64,000 nucleotides of DNA from Saccharopolyspora flava (lineage in GTDB: Bacteria; Actinomycetota; Actinomycetes; Mycobacteriales; Pseudonocardiaceae), in NCBI RefSeq assembly GCF_900116135.1, contig NZ_FOZX01000004.1:310001-374000 (forward strand). The letters run 5' to 3'. Shown here one piece after another: positions 7,551-15,517 of the stretch. The notes under the pieces were generated by a model, which was given only the letters and a program-made list of their open reading frames with translations, did no database searches and was not told where the DNA came from. Position 1 is the first letter of the stretch. Every line of letters begins with the position of its first letter. Position numbers and translations under genes: made by a program.

Positions 7551-9122
7551 CTAGCCGATCTCCATCAGGACCGGGCGTTCGGTGACCGGCATCCGCTCCG
7601 ACGGGCTCGCGCTGGTGCCGTCGAGGTGGCGGACGCGGGTGGTGCCGGGTTCCGGGGGCAGCAGCGCCGTGCCGTCGTGGGTCCAGCGGATGACGAACGG
7701 CCTGCCCGCCCGCAGGAACCGGCACTGCCACACGTTGCCGGGCAGACCCGCTCGCTCGCCCTGGCCGCACGAGGTGATCTCGGCGCCGGTGAGCCAGCGC
7801 TGCAGCTCGCCGACGAACAACCCGGCCTTGGTCGGCGCGTAGCCGAGCGGTTGCAGCACCATCGGGACCCTGTCGCTGCCCCAGTTGTAGAAGTAGGTGC
7901 GCTCGTAGTCGCTCCACAGGCTCGCCAGGAAGTAGCGCACGGCGTGATCGGCGGCCCGCTCGGGCTCCACCCGCCGCTGCTGGGTGACCTCCGGCGCCCA
8001 GCCCGCGTTCCACAACCTGATGCCGCCGCGGCCCCGGTGCAGCGTCGCGTCGATCCGCGCGTGGAGCTCGATCATGGTCTCCGGCGGGTCGGAGGCGCTG
8101 CGCGGGTTGACCTTCACCGAGGCGTAGTCGCAGTGCTCGAAGCCGCCGAGCTCGCTGAAGCGCTGCATCCAGTCGTGCCCGGCCGGGCTCCACAGGTCGG
8201 CGAAACCGGGGCAGACGACCGCGGCTCCCGGGGCGAGCTCGCGGATCGCGCGGCTGCCCAGGCGCGTCATCTCCACCAGCTGCTCGACCGTGCCGCTGAA
8301 GTCGGGCGGACTGCCGATGTCCCACAGCTCGTAGGCGCCGATGCGGTCCCCGGCGTGGGCCACCACGGCGCGCACGAAGCGGTCCCAGTCGGCCATGTCC
8401 TGCGGCGGGTCTCTGCGGGAGCCGTCGGACTCGGGCGTGCGCGGGCTGCCGGGGGCCGCCCAGTCCGGGGTGTTGCCGAAGGTCATCGTCACCGGGACGC
8501 CGTTGGCTCGGGCGCTGCCGGTCAGGGTGTCCAGGACCGTCCAGTCGTAGCGGCCGCGCTCGGGCTCCAGGTCGTGCCAGCCGGTGGAGGAGTTCCACAG
8601 CCGCACCGACCCGACCGGGAACGACGGCATCAGGCCGGTGTTGCTGTTGGTCGTCACGCCCACGAACTCCGGGGCGATCGGGATCGGCGCGCTGGTCCAG
8701 CTCGGTGCGGAGATGGCCGATCGCGCGGGCACCGGCCGATCATCACCGGTGGGGAACCACGCGTAGGCGGCCACCAGCGCGACCGCGCACAGCAGCGCCA
8801 CCGGCAGCCACCAGGGCCATCGCCGGCGCCGAGCACCGGGCTCGCGGGCCTCGGAATCCGCGTCGGGGGTCTCGCGGGCGGCGTCGGCGCGCACCCACAG
8901 GTGGTAGAGGCGGGACAGCTCCTCGCGGTCGGCACCGCAGGCCTTGGCGATGTGCTCGATCGCTCCGAACTCCGACGGCACGCTCGCGCCGCTGCAGTAC
9001 CGGTGCACCGTGGACCGCCCCAGGTGGGCGCGCCGACCGATCTGCTCGTAGCTGTGACCGCTGCGGGTCTTCAGCGCCCTCAACGCCTCCGCCAACGCCT
9101 CGACGCTCCGCGTACCCGTCAC
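7551..9122 (-). CDS. Membrane-anchored HTH protein with glycosidase-like outer domain
   Basis: A 523-residue fusion. An XRE-type HTH occupies about residues 1-75 (SYEQIGRRAHLGRSTVHRYC). A basic stretch (GARRRRWPWW) then leads into one transmembrane helix near residues 100-120. The outer part is a TIM-barrel resembling GH39/cellulase-like enzymes. At the acid/base position the usual WNEP reads ELWDIGSP, and the nucleophile segment that normally has a Glu before GW reads RLWNAGWAP. Both catalytic Glu therefore appear lost, suggesting a binding sensor and not an enzyme. GTG 9122 has GGGAG 5 bp upstream; GTG 9137 is an alternative. Confidence 0.82.
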   Translation of the reverse strand: MTGTRSVEALAEALRALKTRSGHSYEQIGRRAHLGRSTVHRYCSGASVPSEFGAIEHIAKACGADREELSRLYHLWVRADAARETPDADSEAREPGARRRRWPWWLPVALLCAVALVAAYAWFPTGDDRPVPARSAISAPSWTSAPIPIAPEFVGVTTNSNTGLMPSFPVGSVRLWNSSTGWHDLEPERGRYDWTVLDTLTGSARANGVPVTMTFGNTPDWAAPGSPRTPESDGSRRDPPQDMADWDRFVRAVVAHAGDRIGAYELWDIGSPPDFSGTVEQLVEMTRLGSRAIRELAPGAAVVCPGFADLWSPAGHDWMQRFSELGGFEHCDYASVKVNPRSASDPPETMIELHARIDATLHRGRGGIRLWNAGWAPEVTQQRRVEPERAADHAVRYFLASLWSDYERTYFYNWGSDRVPMVLQPLGYAPTKAGLFVGELQRWLTGAEITSCGQGERAGLPGNVWQCRFLRAGRPFVIRWTHDGTALLPPEPGTTRVRHLDGTSASPSERMPVTERPVLMEIG

Positions 9123-9221
9123 CCGCGCTCCCGTCACTCCACGAGACCGAGAAGCCAGTGTGGCACGGGTCGGGCCGGTCCGGAATGCGTCCGGAAGGGG
9201 CTGTGCGCGTTCCCCGGAACA

Positions 9222-9276
9222 TCCCACGCGTTCGTGTTCGCGCAGGTGGGACACGTGGGAGACGTCCCAGCGTCCC
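9222..9276. promoter_or_regulatory. TGGGA/TCCCA repeat cluster, candidate operator
   Basis: The 354-bp gap between the HTH-membrane gene and the GNAT gene holds no further gene. It contains five TGGGA/TCCC half-sites at 9222-9226, 9247-9251, 9256-9260, 9265-9269 and 9273-9276. The best pair is TGGGAGACGTCCCA (9256-9269). It is a plausible target of the adjacent membrane-anchored HTH protein. Confidence 0.4.
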
Positions 9277-9476
9277 GGAAACCGGTGAGTGCCTGGCGGG
9301 CGAGAAGATGACCTGCGAGATTCGGGTGGTCCGGCTCCACCCGACCCCGTCGTCAGCGGAACGAGCCGGTTGCTGGGGGAACTGGGGGGCGGTTGGAGCG
9401 GGGGTCGGTCGGGCGGTCCCCGCTTCAACCATGACCGGAAACGTCGCTGGTCGGGGCGGGGGTTAGGCTTCGCGGC

Positions 9477-10025
9477 ATGCCCATTGCAGTACGCCTGGCG
9501 ACCAAGGAGGACCGGCCCGCGATCCTCGAGCTGCTCCGTTCCGCGCACGAGGACGTGGTGCCGGAGGACAAGCGCGGCGAACAGGGCTTCGTCCAGGGGG
9601 AGTGGGACGAGGCGGCGCTGGAAGCGCTCGCCGGCGGGCCGGGCATCTTCCTGGCCGAGGACAAGGACAAGATCGCCGGAGTCGTGCTGACCTCGGAAGG
9701 CGACGGCCCCATGCCGCCGCCCGCGCAGCGGACCGTCCAGCTCACGCGCAAGCTCGAAGGCCCCGTCCTCTACTACGGCCCGGTCGTGGTGGCGCCGAAG
9801 TACCGGGGCAGGGGAGTGGTCCGGCTCCTGCTCTCCGGCATGGCCCTCATGCTCGGCGACCGCTACCCGTCGGCCGCGTTGTTCATCGAGAACACCAACC
9901 AGCGCTCGCTGAAGGTCCACCGCGCCCTCGGCATGACCAAGCACGCCCGCTTCACCCTCGAAGACCGCACCTACACGATCTTCACCTTCACCCCCAAGAC
10001 CTACCTCCCCAAACCCGCCAAATAA
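9477..10025 (+). CDS. GNAT-family acetyltransferase
   Basis: A 182-residue N-acetyltransferase with a GNAT fold. The acetyl-CoA binding motif A is VVVAPKYRGRGVVRLLL near residues 103-119 (Q/R-x-x-G-x-G/A type), and the C-terminal IENTNQRSLKVHRALGM matches motif B. The substrate is not readable. TAGGCT at 9464-9469 lies about 8 bp before the ATG and no ribosome site is seen, so the mRNA is probably leaderless. Confidence 0.88.
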   Translation: MPIAVRLATKEDRPAILELLRSAHEDVVPEDKRGEQGFVQGEWDEAALEALAGGPGIFLAEDKDKIAGVVLTSEGDGPMPPPAQRTVQLTRKLEGPVLYYGPVVVAPKYRGRGVVRLLLSGMALMLGDRYPSAALFIENTNQRSLKVHRALGMTKHARFTLEDRTYTIFTFTPKTYLPKPAK

Positions 10026-10067
10026 CCCCCACACCCTCACCCCCTCACCCACCCGAACGACCCCCGG

Positions 10068-10163
10068 TCGAAAACCCCGGTTTTCGTTGCGTCGAATACC
10101 GCAGTTTTTGACCGGTCGAATACCGCGGTTTTTGACCCGACGAATGTTGCGGTTTTTGACCGC
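10068..10163. repeat. 24-bp tandem palindromic repeat, 4 units
   Basis: Four consecutive 24-bp units begin at 10068, 10092, 10116 and 10140. The consensus is close to TCGAATACCGCGGTTTTTGA followed by CCGG. Each unit is itself a small palindrome (AAAACCGCGGTTTT type). The block follows the GNAT stop by 42 bp. The same unit and period recur at 32333, 44875 and 50343. Confidence 0.9.
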
Positions 10164-10230
10164 TGGGGTGGGTGGCCTCGGAGTGTGGATCTCGGGTTTG
10201 GGGGTTCCGGGGTGTGCGGTGCTCGGCAGG

Positions 10231-10300
10231 GGACGGTTTTTCCTCGAATTAACAAGACATTTCGGACATCGATCGCGGGTGATTCGAGGAAAAACTGTCC
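10231..10300. repeat. Long-stem palindrome, TCCTCGAAT subfamily
   Basis: The left arm 10231-10249 (GGACGGTTTTTCCTCGAAT) pairs with 10282-10300 with a single G-T wobble. The 32-nt loop matches the reverse complement of the loop of the element at 15051-15118 (shared blocks TAAC, GACA, CGGA, GATC, GGGTG). The two copies are thus one element in opposite orientations. It sits just after the end of the minus-strand UPF0225 gene. Confidence 0.85.
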
Positions 10301-10311
10301 TGTGGTGAGGT

Positions 10312-10701
10312 TCAGGACTTGACGTCGCCGTCGACGTAGAGCCAGGTCTTGGCGGTGCGGGTGAAGCGGCTGTGCTCGGAGAGGACGTGGGTGCGGCCGT
10401 CGTGGCGGTAGCGGGCGAGGAAGTCGACCGTGCCCTCGGTGTCGAAGGGGCCGCCGCCGCTGCGGGAGAGGATCTCCAGGCGCAGCCAGCGCTGCTCCGG
10501 GTCGAGGTCCAGCTCCGCCGGTCGGGTCTTCGGGTGCCAGGTGCGCAGCAGGTAGTCGGCGTCGCCGACGGCGAACGCGCTGTAGCGCGAGCGCATCAGC
10601 TGCTCGGCGGTGGCCGCCTGGCGCTCACCGGAGTGCAGCGGCCCGCAGCAGTCGGAGTAGGGCTCGCCGAGGCCGCACGGGCACAGGTCCTTGACGTTCA
10701 C
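10312..10701 (-). CDS. UPF0225 (YchJ-like) SEC-C metal-binding protein
   Basis: A 129-residue protein opening with the SEC-C zinc motif CPCGLGEPYSDCCGPLH (residues 7-23), followed by an NTF2-like YchJ domain with RYSAFAVGDADYLLRTWHP. Length and order match the UPF0225 family. The biochemical role of the family is not settled. It starts at GTG 10701, the only in-frame start before an upstream stop. It lies 22 bp downstream of the arylsulfatase on the same strand. Confidence 0.92.
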   Translation of the reverse strand: MNVKDLCPCGLGEPYSDCCGPLHSGERQAATAEQLMRSRYSAFAVGDADYLLRTWHPKTRPAELDLDPEQRWLRLEILSRSGGGPFDTEGTVDFLARYRHDGRTHVLSEHSRFTRTAKTWLYVDGDVKS

Positions 10702-10722
10702 GTGCGCATCCTCGCATCCGGA

Positions 10723-12060
10723 TCACCGCGTCCGCCGGGTGCGCCGGACCGCCGCGTCGCGGTGGCTGAGGACGTCGTCGTTGAAGATCCGCGCCCGCTC
10801 GGCCAGCGAGTCGCAAATCAGCGGGTGCGCGGCGGCCACGTCGGTGGTCTCGCCGGGATCGCGGTCCAGGTCGATCAGCATCTCCCTGCCCAGCTCGGGC
10901 CAGACGGTGGCCGGCCACAGCAGCTTCCACCGGTCCTGGCGCAGCGCGGCGACGTTCCACATCCAGTCCTGCCGGACCTCGCCCGCCGGCCCTTCCTCGA
11001 GATCGCCGTAGAAGTACAGGGTGCGGCCCGGCGGCATCGGCTCGCCCGCCAGCGCCGGTGCGATGCTGACGCCGTCGAGCGGGCGGTCCGAGGGCGGCGC
11101 GGCCCCGGCCAGGTCGGCCAGCGTCGGCAGCACGTCGACGAACGCGATCGGGTGCGGGTTCTCGGCGACCGGGACGCGCCCGGGCCAGCGGGCCAGGAAC
11201 GGCACCCGGATGCCGCCCTCGAACGGATCGGTCTTGCGGCCCCGCAGCCCGCCGGTGCTGCCGGAGAACCACGGCCCGTTGTCGCTGGTGAGCATCACCA
11301 GGGTGGAGTCCACCAGCTCCAGCGCCCGCAGCTCGTCGAGCAGCCGCCCCACCTGCCGGTCGACCTCGCGGACGATGTCGGGGTAGCTGCCGTCGACGCC
11401 CCCGGTCTCCTCGGGCACGTGGAACGGCTGGTGCACCGCGCTGTGCGGCACGTAGGCGAAGAACGGCCGCTGCTCGGCGACGCTGCGCCGGATGAACGCG
11501 ATCGCGGCGTCGGTGTACTGCCCGGCCAGCAGCTCCTGCCCGCGCTCGGTGTTGACGTCGTCGACGGCCACCGCGTCGCCGCGGTACAGCGGCAGCCGCT
11601 GCTGGTCGCCCCACCCCTGGTCGTTGCTGTAGGGGATCCCGCAGTAGTGATCGAAACCGTGCGCGGACGGCAGGAATTCGGGTTGGGCGTCCCACGGGTT
11701 GCCGGACAGCCGCGGATCGCCGAGGTGCCACTTGCCGAAGATCCCCGTGCGATACCCCGCAGACCGCAGCACCTCGGCCACGGTGCGCTCGAACGCCGGG
11801 AGCCCGCGCTCCTCCTCCGGCCACAGCACCACCGGCAGCCCGACGCGCTGCGCGCAGCGCCCGGTCAGCAGCGCCGCGCGGGAGGGCGTGCAGATGGGTG
11901 CGCCGGCGTAGGCCTGCCGGAAAGTCGTGCCGCGGCGGCCGATCTCGTCGATGCGCGGGGTGGGGATCGACGAGCCGTACCAGCCGAGGTCGCCGTACCC
12001 GAGGTCGTCGAGGACGACGAGCACGATGTTGGGCCGTGATCCCGAGAGCGAACCGGACAT
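10723..12060 (-). CDS. Arylsulfatase
   Basis: A 445-residue type I sulfatase hydrolysing sulfate esters. The formylglycine motif is C57-T-P-S-R61 in ICTPSRAALLTG, the canonical form activated by FGE. Calcium-site residues appear in VVLDDLGYGDLG near residue 15 and in LTSDNGPW near residue 270. FGKWHLG carries the conserved Lys and His. No signal peptide is seen, so it is probably cytoplasmic. The ATG follows GAGGTGGG. It shares a 194-bp divergent gap with the P450. Confidence 0.93.
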   Translation of the reverse strand: MSGSLSGSRPNIVLVVLDDLGYGDLGWYGSSIPTPRIDEIGRRGTTFRQAYAGAPICTPSRAALLTGRCAQRVGLPVVLWPEEERGLPAFERTVAEVLRSAGYRTGIFGKWHLGDPRLSGNPWDAQPEFLPSAHGFDHYCGIPYSNDQGWGDQQRLPLYRGDAVAVDDVNTERGQELLAGQYTDAAIAFIRRSVAEQRPFFAYVPHSAVHQPFHVPEETGGVDGSYPDIVREVDRQVGRLLDELRALELVDSTLVMLTSDNGPWFSGSTGGLRGRKTDPFEGGIRVPFLARWPGRVPVAENPHPIAFVDVLPTLADLAGAAPPSDRPLDGVSIAPALAGEPMPPGRTLYFYGDLEEGPAGEVRQDWMWNVAALRQDRWKLLWPATVWPELGREMLIDLDRDPGETTDVAAAHPLICDSLAERARIFNDDVLSHRDAAVRRTRRTR

Positions 12061-12254
12061 GTCCCACCTCTTGCTGCGGTGCGCTCGATTCTCCCCGCTG
12101 AGCGGGCGATTTCACGTTCTTGCCACACGGACGGCCCACGAAAGTCGATCGTCCGGCCCAACGTTGCCGCTCCTCGCCGCGGGCGGCTGATCGCCGGGTG
12201 AAAGAGCGGTGCAAGCGGAGGCTCCTAGCGTCGGAGATCGAGTGGGGAGACGCT

Positions 12255-13472
12255 ATGACCGCTGTAGATCTGTCCGACCTCGACTTCTGGGCACAGCCGC
12301 GTTCGGAGTGGGACCGGGTGTTCGCCGCGATGCGCGCGGCCGACGAGCCCGTGCACTGCCCGCTCGACGACGGCCCCGGCTTCTACGCCCTCACCCGCTA
12401 CGACCAGGTCGCCGAGGTCAGCCGCAATCCGCAGGTGTTCAGCTCGGAACCGGTCGCGGTGGGTCTCGACGACCCGCCGCCGGAGGTCACCGAGCTGCTG
12501 GGGTCGATGCTCAGCACCGACGATCCGAGGCACGCGCGGCTGCGCCGCATCGTGGCGCGCGCGTTCACCCCGCGCATGGTCGCCAAGGCCTCCGACGACG
12601 TCGCCCTGCTGGCCACCGAGATCGTCGACGCGCTCGTCGAGCGCGGCCCGTGCGACTTCGTCAGCCAGGTCGCCATGCCCATGCCGCTGGAGATCGTGTG
12701 CCGGATGATGGGCGTCCCGGCCTCCGCGCGGCCCGAGGTCGTGACGGCCACCAACGACCTCATCGCCGCCGTCGGCGACCCCGACCACGAGGACCCGTGC
12801 GGGCGGCCCCGGCCGACGGTGCTGCTCGACAGCGCGCGGTACATGCACGAGCTGATGAGCGAGCTCGCCACCGACCGGCGGGCGAACCCCACCGACGACG
12901 TGGTGACCGCGATGGTCCAGGGCGACGTCGACGGCGAAGCGCTCAGCGACCTGGAGCTGGTCAAGCTGTTCGTGCTGCTGGTCGTGGCGGGCAACGAGAC
13001 CACCCGCAACGCCCTCTCGCACGCGCTGACCCTGTTCACCGAGCACCCCGACCAGCGCGACCTGGTGCTGGCCGATCTCGACGAGCGACTGCCGGCCGCG
13101 ATCGAGGAGGTCCTGCGCTACGCGACGCCGGTGAACTGGATGCGGCGGACCGTCAAGCACGACGTCGACCTGCTGGGGCAGCGCTACCGGACCGGCGACC
13201 GGATGATCATGTACTACGTGTCGGCGAACCGCGACGAGACGGTGTTCGTCGATCCCTACCGGTTCAACGTGCTGCGAAACCCCAACCCGCACTTGGGTTT
13301 CGGCTCGCGAGGGCCGCACTTCTGCCTCGGCGCGCACCTGGCGCGCCGCGAGATCGGGCTGATGCTGCGGGAGCTGTTCACCCGGGTGCCCGACATCCAC
13401 GCCACCGGCGAACCGGTCCGGCAGCGGACCAGCTTCGTCAACGGCGTGATGGAGCTCCCCTGCGCGTTCTAG
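12255..13472 (+). CDS. Cytochrome P450
   Basis: A 405-residue monooxygenase of standard bacterial length. The I-helix motif is VAGNETTRNA, the K-helix ExxR is EEVLR, and the heme-binding loop is FGSRGPHFCLGAHLARR with the axial Cys near residue 356. VNWMRRTVKHDVDL and NPNPHLGFGSRGPHFC resemble the CYP124/125/142 clade, which oxidises sterol side chains or branched lipids; a cholesterol oxidase lies 30 kb away. The clade placement is from memory and untested. ATG 12255 has GGGGAG about 5 bp upstream. It overlaps the convergent DoxX gene by 4 bp. Confidence 0.93.
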   Translation: MTAVDLSDLDFWAQPRSEWDRVFAAMRAADEPVHCPLDDGPGFYALTRYDQVAEVSRNPQVFSSEPVAVGLDDPPPEVTELLGSMLSTDDPRHARLRRIVARAFTPRMVAKASDDVALLATEIVDALVERGPCDFVSQVAMPMPLEIVCRMMGVPASARPEVVTATNDLIAAVGDPDHEDPCGRPRPTVLLDSARYMHELMSELATDRRANPTDDVVTAMVQGDVDGEALSDLELVKLFVLLVVAGNETTRNALSHALTLFTEHPDQRDLVLADLDERLPAAIEEVLRYATPVNWMRRTVKHDVDLLGQRYRTGDRMIMYYVSANRDETVFVDPYRFNVLRNPNPHLGFGSRGPHFCLGAHLARREIGLMLRELFTRVPDIHATGEPVRQRTSFVNGVMELPCAF

Positions 13473-13864
13473 CGTCCGGCGGCGCGCAGGGCGGTGCGGA
13501 TCATCGGCCACTGCAGCGGGAGCCGGGCCAGGGTTCCGGCGAAGAACGCCGCGGACTTCGGCCCGGGCTTGCGGCGGGCGCGCTTGCCCGCGTCGACGCT
13601 CATCTTGACGTTGCCGGGCAGGATCGCGACCAGCAGGGCCGCGCTGGCGAGCCCCGCGGTGGCGCGGGTGCGCGGGTGCAGCAGTCCGGCCGCGCAGGCG
13701 ATCTCGGCGACGCCGGAGACCTCCACGGTCGTGCGCGCGGGCAGCGCCGAGGGGATCAGCGGCTCGAAGATCTGCGGTCTGACCAGGTGCAACACCCCCG
13801 AGGTGGCGAACAGCCCGGCGAGGCCGGCGATCGGCAGGTCCAGCGGCGTCGAACGAGTGGTCAT
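13469..13864 (-). CDS. DoxX-like membrane protein
   Basis: A 131-residue protein with about four hydrophobic segments and the DoxX-like signature GVLHLVRPQIFEPLIPSALP near residues 24-43, ending in a basic tail. DoxX-like proteins are small membrane proteins, some linked to redox stress; the role here is unknown. AGGTT-type -10 sequence (13872-13877, complement) lies 8 bp before the ATG and no ribosome site is seen, so a leaderless message is likely. Its tail overlaps the P450 tail by 4 bp. Confidence 0.85.
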   Translation of the reverse strand: MTTRSTPLDLPIAGLAGLFATSGVLHLVRPQIFEPLIPSALPARTTVEVSGVAEIACAAGLLHPRTRATAGLASAALLVAILPGNVKMSVDAGKRARRKPGPKSAAFFAGTLARLPLQWPMIRTALRAAGR

Positions 13865-13975
13865 GCGTCCGAACCTAGTTGACCCGTGCAACCGGTGCGC
13901 AACGAGAGGGCGGTCACACCCGGCGCGGAGCGGCCGGTTCGCGCTGTCACCGGAGCGGGTGAGGTGTCCGGTTCG

Positions 13976-13993
13976 TCGGGACTTTGTTCCCTG
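13976..13993. promoter_or_regulatory. DosR/DevR-like box
   Basis: TCGGGACTTTGTTCCCTG closely follows the DosR consensus TTSGGGACTWWAGTCCCSAA, with 12 of 14 core bases matching in GGGACTTTGTTCCC (13978-13991). It lies about 105 bp before an Acg-like nitroreductase, a classic DosR-regulon member in mycobacteria. Function is inferred. Confidence 0.6.
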
Positions 13994-14098
13994 TGCGCAC
14001 CCGGTGGCGGCCCGGAGTCTCGGTGACGGCCGGGGACGTGGGAAGCCCCGGCGGACCGCCCTGGGGTGGGGCGCGTCGTGACGAGGGAGGGTGATCAG

Positions 14099-15037
14099 AT
14101 GACTGTCGCGCAGCAGCTGGAAGACGTCCGGGCTCAGGAGCTGGAGTGGACGCCGACGGAGATCGCCGAGCTCTGCGAATCGGTCTCGCGCGCCCCGTCG
14201 GTGCACAACAGCCGGCCGTGGACGCTGACGTTGCACCGGCGCACGGCCGTGCTGCGCGAGAACCCGGCCGCGCTGATGGACCACGATCCCCAGGGCCGCG
14301 ACCAGCGGATCTCCTGCGGCGCGGCGCTGATGAACCTCGTGCTGGCGGTGCGGGACCTCGGCTGGCGCGCGCACGTGGAGTTCGGGGCCACCAGCGGCCT
14401 GGTCTCCGCGGTCGTCAGCGCCGGGGAACCGGCGGAGCCGAGCCCGCGCGAGCAGCGCTGGGCCCGATCGATCCCGCAGCGTCACAGCCACCGCGAGCCG
14501 TTCTCCCGCAGGCCGGTGCCCGAGCTGCTGCGCGAGAAGATCCGCGACGCCGCCGCCGGTCCGCGCTGCGGAGGGCGCTGGGTCGGTTCGGCCGCCGAGG
14601 CGGTCGAGGTCGCGCGGATGCTGAGCCGCTCGGCGCACGCCTTCCACGCCGACACCGGCTACACCCGGGAGCTGACCGGGTGGGCGACGCCGGAGGGCAG
14701 GAAGCTGCAGCGCGCGTCCGGTGACCTGCGCGGTCTCGCCGCGGTCGGGCTGACCGCGCTGACCACGCACCTGCCCGACGAGCACGTCCTCGCGCGGCTG
14801 CTGCGGGAGGAGTCGGTGCTGCTGGTGGGCACCCGCGGGGACCGGGCGGTCGATCACGTGCACGCGGGTCAGGCCGTGGAGCGGGCGTGGCTGGAGGCCA
14901 CCAGCGCGGGTCTGTCGGTGTCGATGATGACCCAGCCGCTGCACATGCGGGAGGTGCGCACGGCGCTCGCCGAGAGCCTCGGCACCTCGCTCATCCCGCA
15001 GGCGATCATGCGGTTCGGCTACCCGGCGGAGGGCTGA
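14099..15037 (+). CDS. Nitroreductase family protein, Acg-like
   Basis: A 312-residue FMN-binding nitroreductase-fold protein of the actinobacterial Acg/Rv2032 type, longer than classical nitroreductases because two domains are fused. APSVHNSRPW (residues 33-42) is the FMN phosphate-binding start, and SIPQRHSHREPF the middle motif. Acg-type proteins bind FMN and may sequester it under hypoxia. ATG 14099 is preceded by GGGAGG (14085-14090). A DosR-like palindrome upstream supports hypoxia or redox control. Confidence 0.88.
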   Translation: MTVAQQLEDVRAQELEWTPTEIAELCESVSRAPSVHNSRPWTLTLHRRTAVLRENPAALMDHDPQGRDQRISCGAALMNLVLAVRDLGWRAHVEFGATSGLVSAVVSAGEPAEPSPREQRWARSIPQRHSHREPFSRRPVPELLREKIRDAAAGPRCGGRWVGSAAEAVEVARMLSRSAHAFHADTGYTRELTGWATPEGRKLQRASGDLRGLAAVGLTALTTHLPDEHVLARLLREESVLLVGTRGDRAVDHVHAGQAVERAWLEATSAGLSVSMMTQPLHMREVRTALAESLGTSLIPQAIMRFGYPAEG

Positions 15038-15050
15038 ACTCCTGGAGCAC

Positions 15051-15118
15051 GACAGTTCTTCCTCGAATCACCCATGATCAGAGTCCGTTTTGTCGGGTTA
15101 ATTCGAGGAAAAACTGTC
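15051..15118. repeat. Long-stem palindrome, TCCTCGAAT subfamily, inverted copy
   Basis: The arm GACAGTTCTTCCTCGAAT (15051-15068) pairs with 15101-15118 with one mismatch around a 32-nt loop. The loop matches that of 10231-10300 when reverse-complemented. Both copies are followed by a CCTGTGGTGAGG-like tail. It begins 14 bp after the nitroreductase stop, a terminator-like position. Confidence 0.85.
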
Positions 15119-15517
15119 CCCTGGTGAGGTCCCCCTCACAGCGACCCCGGCTCACCTTCGCGACGGTGGGCCGGGGTCGCGCACGTCGTACGGGAAAACC
15201 GGCAACGGCACGGCGCGTTAACGGCGCGTGGCCCCCGGTGAACGGCGATCGACCGCCGTGGGCGGAGGGGCTCGTCGCGCGGCGTGGGCACCCGTTTGTG
15301 CGCACGCGGACTGCGAGCCGATCATTCGCGTGGTACACGAAGTATGTCTGGTTGAAACCTGACCCGGTGTGCGAATTCGGTTCGGCACTTGGGAAAAATC
15401 GGAACTGGCGAGTAATCGTCACCGGGCTTCTCCGGGTGGGGGCGGTCGGCCACCGTATGGATCCAGACGTCCCACGGGATGGACCGGTTCGTCCCCGAGT
15501 TGAGGACCGAGGTGCCT
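15119..15517. other. Intergenic region before the sulfation operon
   Basis: About 400 bp with no supportable gene; short open frames here lack codon bias or a ribosome site. It must hold the promoter of the operon starting at 15518. An AT-richer stretch near 15320-15420 is the likely promoter zone, but no clear -35/-10 pair or riboswitch was identified. Confidence 0.5.

Noticed and set aside
7551-10052. Very long minus-strand frame extending the HTH-membrane gene upstream across the GNAT gene
   Set aside because: The upstream part is the shadow of the GNAT coding sequence; the HTH gene starts at GTG 9122 or 9137.
10068-10163. Possible CRISPR array (regular 24-bp repeats here and at three other loci)
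   Set aside because: Units are directly adjacent with no spacers, are palindromic and diverged, and no cas gene is in the window.
15078-15422. 114-codon minus-strand frame before the sulfation operon
   Set aside because: It spans a palindromic repeat and the presumed promoter and has no ribosome site or domain.
15119-15517. Riboswitch (SAM or cysteine-related) upstream of the sulfation operon
   Set aside because: No recognisable conserved core of a known sulfur-related riboswitch was seen.
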